Source: Prevotella sp.
Lineage (GTDB): Bacteria; Bacteroidota; Bacteroidia; Bacteroidales; Bacteroidaceae
NCBI GenBank assembly: GCA_017471245.1
Contig: JAFUVB010000064.1
Span: forward strand, 1-49,269
DNA: 49,269 nt
Direction: 5' to 3'
In this document: piece after piece, positions 8,405 to 15,662 of the stretch
Layout: each line of letters starts with the position of its first letter
How positions within the stretch are numbered: position 1 is the stretch's first letter
Translations under genes and position numbers: made by a program
Notes under the pieces: generated by a model
Databases searched by the model: none
Told to the model about the DNA's origin: nothing
The model's input: only the letters and a program-made list of their open reading frames with translations

Positions 8405-9040
8405 TCATAGTTCAAACTCAGTTTTCAACCGTTGTACTGTTGCAACGCTGACGTTTGTAAGTTTGGCAGTCACACGGATGGAGTAGTCTTTGCGGAGGTA
8501 TGCAAGCACATCTTTGTACTGCTTTTCCTTCTGCTCCTTTGTCTTGATGCTACCCTTCTTTCGACCTAACTGACCGCCATTCTCCACGTACTGCTTACGT
8601 CCGCTGTTGAGGCGAAAACTGATGCTGTCTCGCTCCAACTGGGCACATGTTGAGAGGGTGGCAATCATAATCGGTGCAAAGAGTGTCGGCTCACCACTAT
8701 CATCGAGCAAGGTCAACTGCTCCTTCTGCATGAACAAGTTAATCTTATGGTCAACGAGTTCTTTCACCGTAGCAAGCACCTCAAAAGCATTACGACCTAC
8801 ACGGCTCAACTCCGAGACAAGCAACGTGTCAACATGTTCACGCTTGCAGTAGTCGATAGCCTCAACAAGTGTAGGTTTCTGTTTGCTTGCACCGCTCACA
8901 TGTTCTTCGTACACCTTCACTACTTCCAACTGTGCGTAGTCTGCGTATGCTTTGAGGTCTGCCACTTGTCTTGTGGTGTCTTGACGGTTGACTTGGTAGC
9001 CGCTCGAACTTGTGCGAGAATAGATAACTGCTGTTTTCAT
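8405..9040 (-). CDS. serine recombinase (resolvase/invertase family)
   Basis: A 211-residue small serine recombinase. The start at 9040 gives the usual MKTAVIYSRTSS opening, with the catalytic serine in YSRTS (Ser11 after Arg9). The catalytic domain covers about residues 1-140 (LLVSELSRVGRN, then the long E-helix region with ERDSISFRL), and a C-terminal helix-turn-helix follows (SIRVTAKLTNVSVATVQRLK). Such enzymes resolve dimers or invert DNA. In an element that already has a tyrosine integrase it may resolve multimers, invert a segment, or be a plasmid leftover. Direct repeats suited to be its binding sites lie just upstream (9075-9140). Confidence 0.9.
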   Translation of the reverse strand: MKTAVIYSRTSSSGYQVNRQDTTRQVADLKAYADYAQLEVVKVYEEHVSGASKQKPTLVEAIDYCKREHVDTLLVSELSRVGRNAFEVLATVKELVDHKINLFMQKEQLTLLDDSGEPTLFAPIMIATLSTCAQLERDSISFRLNSGRKQYVENGGQLGRKKGSIKTKEQKEKQYKDVLAYLRKDYSIRVTAKLTNVSVATVQRLKTEFEL

Positions 9041-9074
9041 ATTAGTCTTTGATAAATCTGTGAACACGTTTTAT

Positions 9075-9140
9075 ATTACTTGTTGAACTTGTTGAGAGAT
9101 ATATTTGAGTTTTTTGAGTACACCCCATTTTTTGAGTACA
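9075..9140 (-). repeat. iteron-like direct repeats upstream of the recombinase
   Basis: TTTTTTGAGTACA occurs at 9110-9122 and 9128-9140, an 18-bp period. On the minus strand these read TGTACTCAAAAAA, followed by two copies of CAACAAGT (about 9080-9097). The repeats fill the gap between the DUF2693 gene and the recombinase start. Confidence 0.6.
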
Positions 9141-9172
9141 TTGGAGGTGGAGGGTGTTACCCCTCCTTGACC

Positions 9173-9529
9173 TCAAAACACCTTAACGATGCTCTCCCAT
9201 CTGAGTGACCGCCACCCACCTCTTTCGATGTCGAAGTAGGCTGTTGTCTTATACACCTCTCTTGATACACCGTTGCCATTGATGTGCTTGGCTGACAATG
9301 AAGGGTTGGTAGTTCCCCAAGCCTCACGAACTTCTCCGTTCTTCTTGATGAAGATGAAGTGTGCCACACCGTTGGCAAGTTTCTCTTTCAATTGTGCAAT
9401 CATCATGGCTTTGATGATGCCGATTTCTTCACTGTTGGTACGCTGGGCGATAACGGTTGCCCTTACTACTGTGCTGTTGCTGATGGCTAATGCTTGTATC
9501 ATTGTCGTATGAATTTTGAAGTTATACAT
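9173..9529 (-). CDS. WYL_2/DUF2693 SH3-like small protein
   Basis: About 118 residues. The segment FIKKNGEVREAWGT, then AYFDIERGGWRSLRWE, is the pattern of the DUF2693 family (WYL_2, a predicted Sm-like SH3 barrel), common on Bacteroidetes mobile elements and of unknown function. A promoter TACCTTTG lies at 9549-9556 on the minus strand, so the frame's first Met at 9562 lies upstream of transcription and is excluded. The ATG at 9529 or the one at 9502 (MIQALAIS) is the start; 9529 was chosen. No signal peptide or membrane segment is seen. A nucleic-acid-binding role is only suggested by the fold. Confidence 0.72.
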   Translation of the reverse strand: MYNFKIHTTMIQALAISNSTVVRATVIAQRTNSEEIGIIKAMMIAQLKEKLANGVAHFIFIKKNGEVREAWGTTNPSLSAKHINGNGVSREVYKTTAYFDIERGGWRSLRWESIVKVF

Positions 9530-9548
9530 CTGTTTCTTAATCACGGTA

Positions 9549-9579
9549 CAAAGGTACGACATTTATTCAATATATGCAA
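9549..9579 (-). promoter_or_regulatory. promoter of the DUF2693 gene
   Basis: Minus-strand TTG (9577-9579), a 20-bp spacer and TACCTTTG (9549-9556). Confidence 0.6.
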
Positions 9580-9617
9580 CTTTTTAGCGTTAAACCCAGT
9601 TAAAAAGATTACATTTA

Positions 9618-9648
9618 TTTGGTATTTGCAATATTTTGACTACCTTTG
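9618..9648 (+). promoter_or_regulatory. promoter of the 80-residue gene
   Basis: TTTG (9618-9621), a 19-bp spacer and TACCTTTG (9641-9648). The first usable ATG is at 9666. Confidence 0.7.
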
Positions 9649-9665
9649 CACGAAAATCGGAGATT

Positions 9666-9908
9666 ATGGAGAAAGAAAGAACTGTCATTCACTTGGAGAT
9701 AGACGGTGAACACCACTACTACGGCTCTATCGCCAACATGTATGAGTTTTATACGAGCGAGCAACTGGGCATCACTTATGCGAGCCTCAGAAACTTTGGA
9801 CTGTCGAGTGAACACCCTTATCAAAACAAAAAGTGTATCATCCGCAAGGGTGTGCTACTGTCAAAGAGTGGGAATCGAGGCATCCGCAAATCTGCACAAG
9901 TCGAGTGA
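9666..9908 (+). CDS. hypothetical 80-residue protein
   Basis: Small soluble protein, no family recognised. It reads like a beta-strand pair (VIHLEIDGEHHYYGS) followed by a helical region (YEFYTSEQLGITYASLRN) that could be a winged-helix or Cro-like reader; the C-terminus is basic. The start at 9666 is fixed by the promoter at 9618-9648, and an earlier ATG at 9636 would lie inside the promoter. Divergent from the DUF2693 gene, with back-to-back promoters. A DNA-binding regulator is plausible but unproven. Confidence 0.6.
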   Translation: MEKERTVIHLEIDGEHHYYGSIANMYEFYTSEQLGITYASLRNFGLSSEHPYQNKKCIIRKGVLLSKSGNRGIRKSAQVE

Positions 9909-9971
9909 AGATAAAGACGGAAAACCGTTTTTAATTTGCCTTATATATGGCTAAAACGCCCATAAATAAAG

Positions 9972-10001
9972 AACTTGTGCAACGTAGAGGCTGCACAAGT
10001 T
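9972..10001. terminator. hairpin between convergent genes
   Basis: Perfect 10-bp inverted repeat AACTTGTGCA (9972-9981) and TGCACAAGTT (9992-10001) with a 10-nt loop, between two convergent genes. There is no T-run, so it is either a weak two-way terminator or a protein site. Confidence 0.45.
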
Positions 10002-10032
10002 AGTTTACACTGCGTGAGAGAAAACTCTCGTC

Positions 10033-10293
10033 TTACTCCTTCCATATCGCTTTGTCGATTTCTTCTCTGATTAGTGAACAGATGTACTCCCTCATGGGCT
10101 TGCTGCCAAGAAACTCATCCATCGTAAGATGTGCTTGGCTGTCCTTCCATTTCTGGTACTCTTGATGTCTTTTCTTTGCTGCCTCGCTCTGTTTTCTACG
10201 AGCCTCATCACTGTGTTTTCTACCCCACATTGGGTTGTTTGCTCCTTGCCTTGAAGGTCGCTGATTAACATTTGTGTTACTATCCATTGTCAT
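10033..10293 (-). CDS. small protein with NUMOD3-like motif
   Basis: 86 residues (the second ATG at 10287 is possible). The segment NNPMWGRKHSDEARRK followed by QSEAAKKR closely resembles NUMOD3, the short DNA-binding motif found in GIY-YIG and HNH homing endonucleases. No nuclease domain is present. The C-terminal half (MDEFLGSKPMREYICSLIREE) is predicted helical. It could bind DNA as a stand-alone reader, for example at the large palindrome at 10310-10357 just upstream of its start. The family match is by eye. Confidence 0.6.
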   Translation of the reverse strand: MTMDSNTNVNQRPSRQGANNPMWGRKHSDEARRKQSEAAKKRHQEYQKWKDSQAHLTMDEFLGSKPMREYICSLIREEIDKAIWKE

Positions 10294-10309
10294 TTATGAT
10301 AATTACGTT

Positions 10310-10357
10310 ATATTTATTGATGAAGTAGAAATGAGTTTACTTCTACTCAATAAATAT
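10310..10357. repeat. large AT-rich palindrome (origin or operator candidate)
   Basis: ATATTTATTGA (10310-10320) pairs perfectly with TCAATAAATAT (10347-10357); inside, GTAGAA (10325-10330) pairs with TTCTAC (10341-10346) with a 3- to 4-nt bulge on one arm. It lies between two divergent genes, 20 bp upstream of the -33 box of the polymerase-like gene. Confidence 0.6.
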
Positions 10358-10376
10358 CATAATAATGGTAAAAAGA

Positions 10377-10408
10377 TTTGGAAATAAAGATTTTTTTCGA
10401 TATATTTG
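10377..10408 (+). promoter_or_regulatory. promoter of the polymerase-like gene
   Basis: TTTG (10377-10380), a 20-bp spacer and TATATTTG (10401-10408). The ATG at 10427 is 18 bp downstream; the TTG at 10406 lies within the -7 box and is excluded. Confidence 0.72.
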
Positions 10409-10426
10409 CTTAAAAGGGTAAACATT

Positions 10427-11716
10427 ATGAAGAAAGACAGAGAGAAAATAATCATCGCTTACTTGAAGGACATTCCGCTTGAAACCATTTACGAGCGTCA
10501 TGTGCTGTCCTTTTGTGACGGTCAACGGAAACCATCAAAGACCATTCTCATGCACAAGTATCAATACTTGTTGCACGTAATCATTACACGTTGCAAACAA
10601 AGTGACGAGGGGCATTGCTACTTGAACACTCAGTTCTACCGTGACAGCATCTTTTACGACCACTACAATGACATGCTGCTGAACTTGTGCTATATGGGAG
10701 TTATTGACATTGGAGGGTATGTAGTAGGTAAGCACAGCACCACCATCACACTCTTGAAGTGGAGCATTGACTACATGACAAGTCACAATGTCAAGTTCAT
10801 CAAGTGGGCAAAGGTCGAGGCTGAACGGAGAAAGAAATATGAACACGTTGAGGCTACCCCCTTCACACGTAAATACATGGAGTCGCTGACTTGTTTACGG
10901 CTGACGAGAAAAGAGGATGCACTGGTTTACATTGACGAGACGATAAAGGACAAGCAATCTCACAGTTATCAATATCATCGGAGTTGTATTGAAGATTTCA
11001 ATGAGGGGGATATAAGGATATACAAGATAGACGAGCAAGGGCGAGTGTATCATGCGCTCACTTCGTTGCCTCGTTCACTACGAGAATACTTCAATATCAA
11101 ATTTGAACTTGACATATCCAATTCTCATCCTCTCTTATTAAATCATTACCTTCTTAAATATTATCATATTCCATTTAAGTTTATCAGAGAGGCTAACGCC
11201 CAATATCACTATGATGTGGAATGTACGTGTAAATTATTGAAAAACAACGGAATAGATATTCCAAAAGATATTGTCGAGTACATCATAAACACACAGCGAG
11301 GAACGTTCTACGATGATTTCGTGTCTGTCTTTGGTGATATGGAGCGTAGTGAGGTGAAGAAGCGTGTATTCAGTCAAGTGTTCTACAGTCACATCACGGA
11401 TAGGTACGTCAGCAAGTTCTGCAAAGCATTCATAGAGCGTTATCCGAGTGTGTGGGCTGTCATTAGGAGTATGAAACTCAGAACGGATGATAAGTTGCCA
11501 CTGACGATGATGAGGGCTGAAAGTCTGCTATTTCGTCTGATACTCAAAGAGTGCTGGAGTAGAGGCTACAGAGTAGTTAATCTGCATGATGCGCTCGTAG
11601 TCTTTGATGTTGAGGCTAACGAACATGTGACCATAGACGAACTGACTGCCATCGTTGAACATGTGTACCACCGTTTCGGACTGTTCCCAACCGTGAAAGC
11701 CGAGATAGGAGGATGA
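10427..11716 (+). CDS. family-A DNA polymerase-like palm protein
   Basis: 429 residues. Residues about 205-238 read GRVYHALTSLPRSLREYF ... ELDISNSHPLLL, matching in order the PolA segment before and including motif A (GRxxS...R.IR..F then DYSQIELR), with Asp229 as the candidate metal ligand. Residues 307-320 (RSEVKKRVFSQVFY) sit where the O-helix would be, and residues 362-393 (MRAESLLFRLI ... NLHDALVVF) match the region up to motif C (VHDELVF) with His387-Asp388. There is no 3'-5' or 5'-3' exonuclease domain; the N-terminal 200 residues are helical and unassigned. It is probably the replication or repair polymerase of the element. Motif matching was by eye, so a catalytically inactive or different palm enzyme remains possible. 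Confidence 0.62.
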   Translation: MKKDREKIIIAYLKDIPLETIYERHVLSFCDGQRKPSKTILMHKYQYLLHVIITRCKQSDEGHCYLNTQFYRDSIFYDHYNDMLLNLCYMGVIDIGGYVVGKHSTTITLLKWSIDYMTSHNVKFIKWAKVEAERRKKYEHVEATPFTRKYMESLTCLRLTRKEDALVYIDETIKDKQSHSYQYHRSCIEDFNEGDIRIYKIDEQGRVYHALTSLPRSLREYFNIKFELDISNSHPLLLNHYLLKYYHIPFKFIREANAQYHYDVECTCKLLKNNGIDIPKDIVEYIINTQRGTFYDDFVSVFGDMERSEVKKRVFSQVFYSHITDRYVSKFCKAFIERYPSVWAVIRSMKLRTDDKLPLTMMRAESLLFRLILKECWSRGYRVVNLHDALVVFDVEANEHVTIDELTAIVEHVYHRFGLFPTVKAEIGG

Positions 11717-11862
11717 ATGAGTTAGGGGGCCTCATCCCTTCCAGTGATTGGCCCTCAGGTTTTTTTGTCACTGAGACTGATGATATTGATGAACTGTTCA
11801 CTTCAAAAGAGACATGGGGTTACTTACCACCTTATATTATATGTAGGGTAGCCGACTGTTAA
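11713..11862 (+). CDS. small overlapping ORF, 49 residues
   Basis: The ATG at 11713 overlaps the stop of the polymerase-like gene (ATGA), with AGGAGG immediately before it, and the frame runs 49 codons to TAA at 11860. It begins MNELGGLIPSSDW and contains an acidic stretch (ETDDIDELF) and an aromatic C-terminal part. The overlap suggests translational coupling to the polymerase-like protein. No family recognised; it may be spurious because it is short. Confidence 0.42.
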   Translation: MNELGGLIPSSDWPSGFFVTETDDIDELFTSKETWGYLPPYIICRVADC

Positions 11863-11967
11863 ATGATGTTGTTTTGCTGGCTGATTTCTTTTTAATTCAA
11901 AATAAAATGGTTCGTTTTGCATAACGAACTGAAAATGAGCATGAACGAAATGAGAGAATACGACCAC

Positions 11968-11978
11968 CGAAAACGACC
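11968..11978 (+). repeat. right arm-site candidate
   Basis: CGAAAACGACC, identical to and in the same orientation as 3585-3595 near the left end. It lies about 54 bp inside the right core. Confidence 0.5.
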
Positions 11979-12031
11979 TCTTACGCAGCGAAAAATGCTG
12001 CAAGTTATTGATATTCAATCTAAATTGACAG

Positions 12032-12044
12032 TAGAGTGGGAGTA
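12032..12044 (+). other. right attachment core (attR candidate)
   Basis: TAGAGTGGGAGTA, equal to the guaA 3' end except for one base. GAG TGG GAG TAG here would be the original end of guaA before insertion. Confidence 0.75.
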
Positions 12045-12097
12045 GCCTGTGTGCTGGTGAATTACGGTTCGTTAAACTTTATTATAATGTGGCATGA

Positions 12098-12132
12098 TTT
12101 GTGCGCAATGTGGTGAAGTTTGATTATTTTTG
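12098..12132 (+). promoter_or_regulatory. promoter of the small lipoprotein gene
   Basis: TATTTTTG (12125-12132) fits the -7 consensus. The nearest TTTG (12098-12101) is 23 bp upstream, slightly far. Confidence 0.45.
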
Positions 12133-12175
12133 CAACGTTAAATAATTGGATTTTGAAACCATAAAACAGAAAGAT

Positions 12176-12550
12176 ATGAAGACAAGAACACTGATTGTTG
12201 CCATGATGATGGCAGCTGCCACGACGACAATGCTGAGTTCATGCGCAACAAAGGAGCGCGCCATCAACCGGTTGGAGAGATTCTCTTATGAACTTCGCGA
12301 CCATAGTGCCTATTACGACCTTGACGACTGGAAGAAAGCAGCTGAAAAATTCGTTGATATCCGCAAGGATATCAGCAAACACGAGCTTGAATATACTTCA
12401 GAACAGAAGGCTCGCATCGGTAAACTGGAAGGAAAGTGCGCCGGTTATATGTCGAAGGGTGCAAAGGAAGGTATCTTCGACAAGATTAAGGGATTCGGAA
12501 ACGAGATCAACGGCATCCTTAAAGGAATCCTGAACTCAATAACCGAGTGA
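12176..12550 (+). CDS. small lipoprotein
   Basis: 124 residues. The ATG at 12176 gives a classical lipoprotein signal (MKTRTLIV, an Ala/Met-rich core, lipobox LSSC), so the mature protein starts at the cysteine near residue 22 and is membrane anchored. The earlier frame start at 12146 lacks a signal and is rejected. The mature part is helical, with many Lys and Glu, and ends in a glycine/isoleucine-rich segment (GFGNEINGILKGILNSI). Conserved-looking but of unknown function. It is the first chromosomal gene after the element, and so was originally the neighbour of guaA. Confidence 0.75.
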   Translation: MKTRTLIVAMMMAAATTTMLSSCATKERAINRLERFSYELRDHSAYYDLDDWKKAAEKFVDIRKDISKHELEYTSEQKARIGKLEGKCAGYMSKGAKEGIFDKIKGFGNEINGILKGILNSITE

Positions 12551-12622
12551 AAACGGTATCCTGAAAGGCATCCGGACTTCACAAACTGAACAGCGACAAT
12601 AATAACACGAAGGTATGTCAAT

Positions 12623-12743
12623 ACAGATATTCCTATAGAAACAACGGATTTCACGGATTTTACGGATTTAAGTCATGCTGATAATCAAGAACTTAATAAT
12701 CCGTAAAATCCGTGAAATCTGTTGTAGTTTCTTTTTGAAACGC
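12623..12743 (+). repeat. 121-bp hairpin repeat, copy 1
   Basis: Outer parts form a stem of about 28 bp (direct GGATTTCAC / GGATTTTAC units on one arm, the complement on the other), with a loop of about 30 nt. A second copy is at 29452-29573 with the same outer flanks but the loop in the opposite orientation. Lies between the lipoprotein gene and the convergent HMA gene; the region 12551-12812 holds nothing else recognisable. Confidence 0.85.
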
Positions 12744-12812
12744 CTCTTGTTGTTTCATGATGCCGTGGTGCCGAAAGTCACCGATGGCATTTGTGCTTTT
12801 GGGAAAGAAGCT

Positions 12813-13316
12813 TTATTTCTTGTCTTTGCAGCATTCCTTTTTCTCGCCATTCTCGCACTTGCCGCAGCATTCTTTCTTCTCTGCTCCTTCGCATTTGCCG
12901 CAGCATTCTTTCTTTTCTGCGTTCTGGCATTTGCCGCAGGCAGCCTTGTTTTCTGCATTCTCGCACTTGCCGCAGCAACCTTCGCCTTTGGCATTCTCGC
13001 ATTTGCCTTCCATCTTGTTCTCGTTCTGAGAAGCGGCAGCAGGCTCTGTGGCCTTGTATCCGAACTTGTTGAAAGCCTTTTTGATGTTCTCGGCATTGTT
13101 CTTGTCGGCATCGTAAGTGATGGTTACTCGCTGTTCTTCCACATTGGTTTCAATCTTCTTGATACCTTTCTCAAACTTCAGGTTCTCCTTGATCTTGTTT
13201 TCACAGCTTTCGCAGTGCATCACTGGATTGGTGGTTACCACGAGGGTCTTGATGTCTTTTGCCGTTGCTGCAATTGTTGTCAGCACGCAAACCATGGTTA
13301 AAACTAACTTTTTCAT
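12813..13316 (-). CDS. secreted HMA-domain protein with Cys-rich repeats
   Basis: 167 residues. A signal peptide (about 1-19, ending TAKA-like) leads to an HMA heavy-metal-binding domain (about 22-92) with the metal site MHCESC. The C-terminal 65 residues are repeats of about 12 residues of the type GKCENAEKKECC, giving more than a dozen further cysteines. It probably binds a soft metal such as copper in the periplasm. It lies 62 bp downstream of a TonB-dependent receptor gene on the same strand, so the two likely form a metal-handling operon. The 36-bp DNA repeats produce long but false frames on the plus strand. The exact metal cannot be told from the sequence. Confidence 0.82.
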   Translation of the reverse strand: MKKLVLTMVCVLTTIAATAKDIKTLVVTTNPVMHCESCENKIKENLKFEKGIKKIETNVEEQRVTITYDADKNNAENIKKAFNKFGYKATEPAAASQNENKMEGKCENAKGEGCCGKCENAENKAACGKCQNAEKKECCGKCEGAEKKECCGKCENGEKKECCKDKK

Positions 13317-13378
13317 GTTCTTTTTTGTTTAAATGGTTTATTTTTTATTTGATTCTAAAACTCTATGAAGGTTTAATT

Positions 13379-15517
13379 TCAGATACTGTCTTTCTTCTCC
13401 AAGTTGAAGCGGATGCCAAGATAAAACATGGCACCTTGCACCGGACCGTAGATCAGCGTAGGGTCGAAACCTCTTCCCCACGGGTTGGAGGCGTTGATGA
13501 TAGGGTTCTTCTGCTTGAAACCGGTGAGGTTCTCGCCGCCGAGATAGATGCTGAAGTGGCGGAACCAGCGTGTCACCTGCGCGCTAACCTGCTCAAATCC
13601 TTTGAAATTCTCATCCCACGACATGTTTCCGTCTGCCATTCTATAGGGTTTAGGCATGCGCCCGCCGCCGTTGAGTTGCAGTGTGGCATCGAATTGCCAC
13701 AGTCCCACGCCGGGTTTATACGACACGGTGAACAGTCCCTTATACTTGCTCTGCAGCGGTTTGTCGAGCAATTCGCCTCCGTATGTGCTCTTCACGATGT
13801 TTCGGCGATAGGCAGCCGTAACGGTCATGCCCTGAACGAGCGGGTAGGTGGCATCAATCTGGAAGGTGTGAGAGTAGCTCTTGTCTCTTGTGCTCACGAT
13901 GAACAGATAGTCGGGATCCGTATCATAGTCGATGATGGTCTGCTGCTTGAAGTCGGTGTAGTAGTATTCAGCATTCAGCTGCATTGTTTTTCCGAACAGG
14001 GGAATGTTCATTGCCGTGCTCACACCGTAGTTCCATGCTTCTTCGAGCTGTGTTTCTCCCGGCTCGAAAAGAGATTGATAGCTCAATCCGTAAGGATTCG
14101 TGTCGTTCACATACCTTGCATCATAGTTATAGGCAATTGACCTGCTGGTCCCTAAGAGATAGCTGTTCTCGGCGAGCGGATGCACATAGCGGTGACCTTT
14201 ACCTAAGGAAGCGCGCAGCGAGATGATGTCGTTGGGAGCCCATTTGATGTGGGTTCGCGGTGTGAAGAACGACTTTCCGTCGACGGTGTGGTCGCCTCTC
14301 ACGCCCGCCATCAGTATCAGCTTGTCGTTCAGGTTGAAGGTATACTGTGCGTAGGCTCCGTATGTGGTTTCCTTGGAGGTGATGCCGCGATTTGGCTTTG
14401 CTGATGGAGCGACATAGGAGGAGGCTGAAGTTAAAATGTCGAGATAGGGGTTGACAAACCACTCATTATAGTAATCGTGGTTCAGGCTGAGCCCCGTTGC
14501 CAGGTTGTGCATCGGTGTGAAGTCGGTTTCAAACAGCAGCTGTGCGTAGAAATTGCGCTGAATCACGTCGAAATCCTTGACTCCATACTCTGAATTCATC
14601 TGATGGAAGCTGCCGTTGAGTATCAGTGCGATGTTGCTGTTGTGCTCCTGGTCGAAGATGAACGCGTTCTTGGCGAATGTTTCATAGCGCTGCGTCTCAA
14701 TACCTATTTTATATAGCATCCCATTGCTTGCCATGGCATGTCCGCCGTGCATGGTCTGCCCGCCGTTTCGGTCTTCTTTCATGGCGCGTATGCCCGCCTG
14801 ATAGATGTAGTTGGGTGAGAAATAAGCCCATCTCAGCTGGCTGTTATACTGCCTCACGTTGGGTTCGTCCATGAATCCGTCATCATTGTTGTCGTGATCT
14901 TTGTATTTATCCTCGTAGTGAAGCATCATTCCGATGCTCCATTTGTCGGTCAGGTGGACGCTGCCGTCGGCATTTGCCTCGAATTTTGCCATGGTGTTGC
15001 CGTAGATGTTGGCGTTCACCTGGTCGGTGAGCTGCGGTTTCTTATATTCCACGTTGATCTGCCCTGTAATGCTCTCATACCCGTTTTTCACCGAAGAGGC
15101 ACCTTTCGACACCTGAATGCTCTGCATCCACGGTCCGGGAATATATCCGAGCGAGTAGGGGGCAGCCACTCCGCGATAGTTGGGAATGTTTTCAGAGAGC
15201 ATCTGCACGTATGTTCCCGACAGTCCGAGCAGTTTGATCTGCTTGGCACCTGTGGCGGCATCGCTGTAGCTCACGTCTACCGAAGGGTTGGTGGTGAAGC
15301 TTTCGCCGAGGTTGCAGCATGCCGCCTTGGTGAGTTCGGCACTTGTGATGGTTGCAGCGTTCACTGCGCCTCGGCTTCTGATCATTCCCGGGCGGCGCGT
15401 AACCACCTGCACTTCCTGCAGCGTCTGGTCTTTCAGTTGTTTCACACTGTCTTGCTGTGCGCTGGCTTCTAATGTGGCGGCCAGCATCACGACTGTGTAT
15501 ATCAAGATTTTATTCAT
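13379..15517 (-). CDS. TonB-dependent outer membrane receptor
   Basis: 712 residues. The start at 15517 gives a signal peptide (MNKILIYTVVMLAATLEASAQ) and a purine-rich ribosome site; the longer frame to 15619 lacks one. A plug domain (about residues 30-150: TLQEVQVVTRRP, QIKLLGLSGTYVQMLSENIPNYRG, SIQVSKGASSV) is followed by a 22-strand-type barrel that ends MFYLGIRFNLEKK. There is no carboxypeptidase-regulatory extension and no SusD partner, so it is not a glycan SusC. With the HMA protein downstream and a Cys-containing secreted protein upstream, a role in metal (possibly copper) import or handling is likely. Substrate is inferred from neighbours. Confidence 0.88.
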   Translation of the reverse strand: MNKILIYTVVMLAATLEASAQQDSVKQLKDQTLQEVQVVTRRPGMIRSRGAVNAATITSAELTKAACCNLGESFTTNPSVDVSYSDAATGAKQIKLLGLSGTYVQMLSENIPNYRGVAAPYSLGYIPGPWMQSIQVSKGASSVKNGYESITGQINVEYKKPQLTDQVNANIYGNTMAKFEANADGSVHLTDKWSIGMMLHYEDKYKDHDNNDDGFMDEPNVRQYNSQLRWAYFSPNYIYQAGIRAMKEDRNGGQTMHGGHAMASNGMLYKIGIETQRYETFAKNAFIFDQEHNSNIALILNGSFHQMNSEYGVKDFDVIQRNFYAQLLFETDFTPMHNLATGLSLNHDYYNEWFVNPYLDILTSASSYVAPSAKPNRGITSKETTYGAYAQYTFNLNDKLILMAGVRGDHTVDGKSFFTPRTHIKWAPNDIISLRASLGKGHRYVHPLAENSYLLGTSRSIAYNYDARYVNDTNPYGLSYQSLFEPGETQLEEAWNYGVSTAMNIPLFGKTMQLNAEYYYTDFKQQTIIDYDTDPDYLFIVSTRDKSYSHTFQIDATYPLVQGMTVTAAYRRNIVKSTYGGELLDKPLQSKYKGLFTVSYKPGVGLWQFDATLQLNGGGRMPKPYRMADGNMSWDENFKGFEQVSAQVTRWFRHFSIYLGGENLTGFKQKNPIINASNPWGRGFDPTLIYGPVQGAMFYLGIRFNLEKKDSI

Positions 15518-15662
15518 TTCTGTTTCCTTATTTTGATGTGTTTCGCTTTCGTCAATAATATGTTTATCATTCTTGTTGCATCCATCCGGCGCGGTTCTAT
15601 GGTATTGCCGTATGGACACGATGATGCTTCAAGCCGAAACAATCGGCCTGCAAAGGCGAAAA

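Larger units (their letters stand above)
3451..12044 (+). mobile_element. integrative element inserted at the guaA 3' end
   Basis: The sequence TAGAGTGGGA occurs at the very end of guaA (3451-3460) and again at 12032-12041; the match extends to 12 of 13 bases (TAGAGTGGGAnTA). Between them lie a tyrosine integrase next to the left end, a serine recombinase, small hypothetical proteins, a surface protein and a polymerase-like protein, about 8.6 kb. The 3' end of guaA is a known insertion target of genomic islands in several bacterial phyla. No relaxase or conjugation gene was recognised, so the element is at most mobilisable, or is an integrated plasmid or satellite. Ends were read by eye. Confidence 0.8.
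11863..12175. other. right end of the element and lipoprotein upstream region
   Basis: Contains the right arm-like repeat (11968-11978), the right attachment core (12032-12044) and the promoter of the lipoprotein gene. No further gene is seen. Confidence 0.6.

Noticed and set aside
12675-13301. 208-codon plus-strand hydrophobic frame
   Set aside because: Produced by translating the complement of the Cys-rich repeats of the HMA gene. The Phe/Ala/Leu repeats are an artefact of GCA/TTC/CTT codons.
13379-15517. SusC-type glycan receptor
   Set aside because: No carboxypeptidase-regulatory N-domain, no SusD gene next to it, and neighbours are metal-linked.
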